DNA of 64,000 nucleotides from Eleusine coracana subsp. coracana. Its lineage: Eukaryota > Streptophyta > Magnoliopsida > Poales > Poaceae. Both the position numbers and the translations under genes were made by a program. The stretch spans positions 37,268,432 to 37,332,431 of the forward strand of contig CM064417.1 in NCBI GenBank assembly GCA_032690845.1, in the 5' to 3' direction. Under the pieces are notes generated by a model, which did no database searches, was not told where the DNA came from, and saw only the letters and a program-made list of their open reading frames with translations. This document shows, one piece after another, positions 58,660-64,000 of this stretch (the stretch's first letter is position 1; every line of letters begins with the position of its first letter).

Positions 58660-59380
58660 TGCAGAGACAAGGTCACCCGCTAATGCTTACTTCTGAGAGT
58701 TTCTTGGACAACTGCCTCTTTGGAGCGTGGACCAGTCTTGTTGTTCCGAATGCTGCTTCTTAGTGATGTCGTGCAGTACCTTAGTTCAGTTTCTGCTCGG
58801 TGATGATGTATGGGAGTGGCTAGGATAATAATCTGCAACAGAAGGTCTTGGACTCCAACTTGGCTTTCGGATATAGTAGTAACTGTTAGCTAACTTGACA
58901 CCATGTTGAGCCATTATGATGTACTTGCGTTCCTCGTTATATGCTATAGAGATCTTTAATACGTAGATCTGCATCATGGAACTTCTGTAATAGAAAAGTA
59001 CTTTTGCTGTTATCCCACGGAACCAGTTGGAACTAATGAAATTTAACATTTCCTGTGTACCGTTGTTCTGCTTGACTTCATCCTTAGTTATGACGTGTCC
59101 GCACCCATGTGTACCTGCTTATCCGTAGATCATTTTTGTTATGGATTTGGTCATCTGCTGGATCGTGAAGGTACCTCGTGATGTGTAGCTGTTTAACGTT
59201 TTTTAGTTGCGTAGTTGGATCCAGAATTGCACAGGTTGCCAGAGGTTTCAGATTAATGCTTGTTTACTGGTTGTATAACGTTCAAATGCATGCTTCGTGT
59301 GTCGTCTTTCTTACTAGGGAGGCGTATTTCGCGATTACGTTGTCAGCAAACTCCCGTGCATCATCATTCATCAGTGGTCA
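58660..59380. other. 3' UTR and spacer
   Basis: Likely 3' UTR of the upstream gene up to about 59050, then a spacer. No other feature supported. Confidence 0.45.
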
Positions 59381-61310
59381 CATCTTTCGACGTCCCCCAA
59401 ATCCACTCCGGCATCTAGCTTCTTCCCTCCTGACCCACGCCCCCGCCGGCCGGAGCCTCCTACCGTACCGCCGGCCGGAGCCTTTCCAGTCCTCTTCACT
59501 TGCCTCGCGGTGAATCGGCTGATCCCACTCCGATGAGCGCCTCCGCCTCGATAGCGACGCTCACTCCCATGCCGACAAGCTCCAGTCCCCTGGCGCGGCG
59601 CTGCAGGATTGCACAGCGCGCTCTGCCGCGCCAGGTGCCCCTCACGCGCCTTCTGCGCTCCGTTTGGAGCCGAACATCATCGCTAGGACTCCCAGCCCCG
59701 TGCTCAACAAGTCAGTATGTCTCGTAACGGCGGCTGCTTGACCGTTGCCTGGAATGTGTTCGACGAGAGGCCGCCACGGCAACATGATCACCTGGACGAC
59801 GACAACGAGGTCCTGAGCCTGTTTGCCCAGATATTAGGAGTTTACATGCCCAGCGTGGTAGAGTGGCAGTTGCAGCAGGATTGAACGAGTTCATGACACC
59901 TCAGTCCCTCTGTTGGTTCTTCTCCCGTTGAGGCCTTGAATGAGCCGTGGGGTTGTGGAGAGTCAAACTTCATTGAGAGAGTATTTCTGTTCATGCTGCT
60001 TCAAAGTGATGTCTCATGGACAGTCAGAGTCAAACTTCATTGAGAGTATTTCTGTTCTTGCTGCTTCAAAGTGATGTCTCATGGACAGTGGATGCTATAT
60101 TCAGTGGGCATGCTCTGGTCGGTGACTGCAGCATGGTTTTCCTTAATCCTTATCTTCAAGAAGTATGCAGAATCCAATGGCGAGATAAACAGCTGTACAC
60201 TACTGACTGTTCTGAAGTCCTGCACTGAGCTGTCCTGTGAAATCTGGTTAGTCTGTTCATGCTCTGGTGATCAAGAAAGGGCTGGAAAACTGATGCCATG
60301 CCGAACATTTGCCTTACCTGCTGCCAGGATCAGTAAGATTGAGCTGATATGGTCTGGGTTGGTGGTATTTCCATGCAGAGGAATGGCAGTGGAGCTTAAC
60401 CAAACTGGTATTCAGTAGTAAACAACTAAGTATTGTCACTATTGCATAAAAAACAAGTGGCTGAAGCTTTGTCGCAGCATTCGTGCACACATTCTGAAAT
60501 GTGAATTTGCTATGGTCAATGGAATTAGTGATGTCATTCTGAATATGCATGTGAAAAATGGGTGCTGTTCAAGATGCCAATGTTGCTCTTGATGTTACGA
60601 ATGAACCTGACATTTTTTCCTGGAACACACTTTTCTCTGGATTTATAGTGAAGGATCTGTGAGTAATATTTGAGAATTTCTAAGCACTTAAAGGCATTTT
60701 AGCCCAATATTGTTATATTGACATTTCGAGATGTTGTACCAGCTTGATGGACTTGAGGCAGGTTGTCTTGTCAGGTTCATCTATCAATTCTGAAGCGGGC
60801 TGGAAAGAGATTCTGATACACTTCAAGAACGCCTGCAGACAAGTATTATAAACAAAGGTTGTTGCCTTGTATGCATAATGAGGTTGCTTCATTAGTGCTC
60901 ATTGATTGGCTGAAGAAAACAGATATATTGCACGCCTGGTGCTCCTTTTGGGCAGTGATAATCCAAGTATGCTATAACAGATCAAGGAGAGAAGTCAACA
61001 TAATAGTTTAGTTCCATGTTGCCAGAAAAACAAAACACCATATGCTGTCACCATAGCAAACTCCGGTGAGTGTTTTGTCAGGTTTGGCATCCCTAATCCA
61101 TGGATTCAGCTGGGTTCATGGCAATCAAATCTGGTTGGTTGGTACAGTTCAGTTGTTCAAGTACTCAAGTTGGCATGTTTGCAAAGCACTGGATTATAAC
61201 AGGTGCTACGATATGGCTCTGTCCCTCCCCCCCTATTCGTTCAAATGGTCCACAATTCTGGGAGCTTGTGGGATAGATGTAAATAAATTATCGATTTAGA
61301 ATTCATGCAG
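59380..61310 (+). pseudogene. Pentatricopeptide-repeat (PPR) protein pseudogene
   Basis: PPR-type phrases appear on the + strand in shifting frames. GGCLTVAWNVFDERPP and DNEVLSLFAQIL are near 59730-59840. DVSWT and FSGHALVGDCSMVF, with INSCTLLTVLKSC, are near 60070-60230. VQDANVALDVTNEPDIFSWN lies near 60570-60630, and ALSLPPYSFKWSTILGACGI near 61213-61275. The last is the E-domain end of plant organelle RNA-editing PPR proteins. Stops and frameshifts separate the blocks. GC-rich sequence from 59390 probably held the transit peptide. Intact relatives bind organelle RNA; this copy cannot. Confidence 0.72.
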
Positions 61311-61788
61311 ATTTAAGAAGATGAAGTGATTTACCATAGGAATCAGGTACTAGATCACAGAGTAAAGATGGTAGTTCTAGATTCATGGGTTATTCTGCAC
61401 ACTGATGAAGTAAAGAAAAGGTAAAAATCCTTGAATTATAACCGCTTAAAATTTTGTCATTCTGTAACATATCTAAACCACTATGTTACTCTTGACTGTT
61501 TTATATGGTTATTAAAGCAGTTTAATGAACTGAAGTTTGGTATTGGAAACTTCGATTTTCTGGAAGAATTAGAGATATTTCCAGCAATTAATTCTCAATT
61601 CATATTCTTTCATCTCATGCAATAATTTATTGAGTGATATAGCACTCAGATAATCTGCTAAATTGCAACATTCCGAATTACATCACATATTTGGATGAAT
61701 GGAGACCTAGGGTATTTTTATCACTCCAGACATGCTGAAATGATCAGGCAATCATGCCTGTATCTGCGAACTAAGAATTAATGACTGA
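61311..61788. other. Intergenic spacer
   Basis: AT-rich. It contains the probable 3' UTR of the phosphatase gene on the minus strand. No further feature seen. Confidence 0.45.
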
Positions 61789-63048
61789 TCAATGTGGCAC
61801 AGGGAGAGCCTTATTGCAACCTACTTCATTGGATACTGGATTGCTCATCTCACATTTGTAGTCCAACTGAGACACTTGTGCAGGTGGGCTGATCAACTTG
61901 TTCACCAGCTTAAGTAGAGTCTTTTCCAGTTCCATGCCACTCTTCCATGGATGAACCTCAGCCTTGAGAAGCTGTTTATTGCTGCAGACGAGGTTCCACA
62001 GTGGGTAGTTCTCCTTTGGCATGACATAGTCCCCTTCTCCGAGCTTAAGGGAGGGGCAGTAATCACCCTTCCCGTCACCGATGTAGATGAAATGCTGCTT
62101 CTTGGCACCAGCAGTCGCCTGAATCCTCTCGATTATTTTTCCCTGCACATGGTAAGCAGTTTTTCAGTTTCTGGTGTGCCATCGTGGATTCTTACTGTTT
62201 TCACTTTTTTCTATGAACAATGTGCAAAGGGATTTTAGCAGAAAGTAAAGACACTTCATAAATTGGACAATACGATATGATTACGTCTTATATTCGGAAA
62301 TAGATTGCAAAACATCGTTATCTCGTGGTAATGTTGTACTGTAATGCTGTACTGTTTAATTTTGGACAGATCATGATGTTCCTTTTGGTTCTACTATAGC
62401 ACGTGTGGTGAGTGAAGCATTGAAGCTGAAGATGGAATATGCTAACAGATGTGCCGCCGTACTGGCCATCCATACCTTGCACATGTTCTCCGGGCACAGG
62501 GCGCACCCATGAGGCTCGCTCGCAGAGTCGTGGAACGGTGAGATCCTGAGCCTGCCGTCGGCGTCGACGCGCGCCGGGTTGGTGCTGATCTCGGAGAAGC
62601 AGCCGAGCACGCCGTGGTGGTCCAGGACGGTCTCGATGAAGAAGGTGTTGGCGTCGCTGACCACCCTCAGGTCGCACCCTAGCGCCTTCGCCGTGGTAAT
62701 GGCGGAGACGACGTGCGCGTCCAGCGGCGCGCTCCGGAGGCAGTTCTGGATGTCGTCTGCCGTCTTCCAACGCGTGTGCAGCTCCCCCATCATCCTGTCC
62801 TGAAAAAGAAAAGACGGAGGCGGTGAGCGTCATTGACCTGGATGGGATGTGTTTGTGCCTGCCGCATCGCGGAGATGAGACCCGGAGAGCGTGGTCACCA
62901 TGAGGGCGTTCCAGGGCATGGTGGGGCGCAGGCGCTGGAAGGCGTCCGCGGCGCCGAGCTTGGTGATGACCCAGTCGTCGCTGTCCCACTCGATGATGGT
63001 CCGGTCGAAGTCGAACACCACCACCACATCGGCGGCGGCGGAAGCCAT
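61789..63048 (-). CDS. HAD phosphatase, PHOSPHO/PECP1 (inorganic pyrophosphatase 1-like) type
   Basis: Three minus-strand exons, 63048-62899, 62799-62476 and 62142-61789, all phase 0 with GT-AG introns, give 275 aa. HAD motif I is VVFDFDRTIIE (Asp13 nucleophile, Asp15). Motif II is VVSDAN (Ser98). Motif III is IYIGDGKGDYCPSLKL (Asp181, Asp185). The CALCPENMCKG stretch matches the Cys-rich part of this family. Plant relatives (PECP1/PPsPase1 and the thiamine-phosphate phosphatase-like branch) release phosphate from phosphoethanolamine, phosphocholine, pyrophosphate or thiamine phosphate, are Mg-dependent and cytosolic, and several are induced by phosphate starvation. The exact substrate cannot be told from sequence. 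No P1BS site was confirmed upstream. Length matches the family. Confidence 0.9.
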
Positions 63049-63850
63049 TGGCAGTTGGCAACGGTGAGCGTGTCGCCTCTCCCGGTTTTCCGGTGATACG
63101 CGGTTACTATTTTATATCGCGCCTTGGGCGGCGGCGTTGGGTTGGGTTGGGTGGGTGGCGCTGCCGCCCACGGCCCTCTGTCTTCCTCTGCTTTTATAGG
63201 CAGACAGCCCACTTGGCGGGGTGGGTCGCTGACTTGTGAAGGTTAACGCGTCGCCACATCTGACGGCTTACCTTACCTCCGCGTTCGCGTTGCCATCTTT
63301 GCTGCTTTCAGCGCCGTGACTCTACACTGTTGCCGTGTGCAGCACTCCTTGGCTCCGTGTCGTCTCATTTCTCGTGCGGTTTGTTTGTATCCGTTTCATG
63401 AACATGATGATACACGCACACGCACAAGGTGAAAAGTCTAAATTCGTTCCTCAAACTCGTGATGTGGAGACCTCTTCTGGTATGTTCTTTGAGGTACATG
63501 TGTCTCCTGCGTCTCCAATTTTCACGTCTTCAACACGCAAGCAACCAGTGCTATCTTTCGTGATCGTGGACTCATGGTGGCAGTGTGGCACCTTATAGCA
63601 GCCATCCGCTATTAATTTTCTTGCTTTGATTTATTTTTTGTCAAAGTTTCCTCGCAGTTAGCTGAAATTCTTCCCAACTCTCCTGCCATGGCTGCGAGGC
63701 CACAACGTGAAGGTGAAGCAGACAGGTACGCCTCTGTTTTCCTTTCCATCCTTGCGCATGCTCATCCGTGTCGGTTTCTCTGTTTAGATTGTTGACAAGG
63801 AGACCCAGGGAACGATGGTTTACTCGGGATGGTAATGTGCCAAAAATTTT
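63049..63850. other. Promoter of the phosphatase gene and spacer
   Basis: GC-rich 5' leader up to about 63240 (minus sense), then a spacer without supported genes. Frames at 63048-63239 and 63335-63598 show no domain. Confidence 0.4.
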
Positions 63851-63851
63851 A

Positions 63852-64000
63852 TACTCCCTTCTATTGACTTTTTTAGTTAACTTTGACCATTCGTCTTATT
63901 TAAAATATTATTTTAAATATAAAAAATTTTAAGTTATGCTTTAATTTTCTTTGATAATAAATCAAACTATAATAATATATATGATATTAGTTAAATTTTT
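63852..64000. mobile_element. MITE, cut by the window edge
   Basis: Starts ACTCCCTTCTATTGACTTTT followed by AACTTTGACCATTCGTCTTA, the left end of a common grass MITE type (ACTCCCTCCGT...TTGACCATTCGTCTTATT). AT-rich interior; the right end lies outside the window. Confidence 0.6.

Noticed and set aside
1..64000. tRNA, rRNA or snoRNA genes
   Set aside because: No sequence folding as a complete tRNA or matching conserved rRNA was recognised; the only A/B-box pair (11278-11338) lies in a MITE and lacks tRNA stems.

Overview
The window is nuclear DNA of a grass (Poaceae). The evidence is GC-rich first exons beside AT-rich introns and spacers, plant-type splice sites, plant-specific protein families, and a dense load of Ty1/copia (Sirevirus-type), Ty3/gypsy, LINE, hAT, PIF/Harbinger-like and Stowaway-like elements. 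A rice-tribe genome would fit, but I cannot fix the genus from sequence alone. All gene models were built by eye from reading frames, splice signals and remembered family conservation.

Layout. 1-4.2 kb: non-coding sequence with two MITE-like elements. 4.3-6.4 kb (+): a four-exon gene for a mid-SUN protein of the nuclear envelope/ER, with one GC-AG intron. 7.0-9.3 kb (-): mitochondrial ATP synthase subunit g. 9.4-18.3 kb: AT-rich spacer with small MITEs, GC-rich islands and a broken REVEILLE-like MYB relic at about 15.9-16.6 kb. 18.35-27.77 kb (-): a 9.4-kb Sirevirus-type copia element with both LTRs; its own 5' LTR is truncated. 27.8-32.1 kb: unclassified repeat-like sequence and two GC-rich islands. 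32.08-40.30 kb (-): a 5'-truncated LINE with its target duplication, split by a gypsy element (34.01-39.88 kb) that has its own 5-bp duplication. 40.5-41.2 kb: a mariner/Stowaway-like element. 41.40-44.96 kb (+): an hAT element with an exact 8-bp duplication and a decayed transposase.

45.5-46.1 kb: a short tandem duplication, one copy of which carries a LINE tail, directly upstream of the next gene. 46.3-52.5 kb (+): a 14-exon gene for the PP2A B55 regulatory subunit, with MITEs in intron 1. 53.3-54.6 kb: two more MITE-type elements. 56.0-58.7 kb (+): a six-exon gene for a protein I do not recognise. 59.4-61.3 kb (+): a pentatricopeptide-repeat pseudogene. 61.8-63.05 kb (-): a three-exon HAD phosphatase of the PHOSPHO/PECP1 type. 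The right edge ends inside another MITE.

The five intact genes are independent housekeeping or signalling genes, not an operon or a pathway cluster. The strongest points for a second look are the gypsy polyprotein (one open frame broken five times, each time by TAG, with an in-frame loss of the integrase core), the CGGTC/GACCG palindrome clusters in the Sirevirus, the nested LINE/gypsy insertion, the rearranged region upstream of the B55 gene, the MITE close to a B55 splice acceptor, and the GC-AG intron. I found no convincing new biochemical system.
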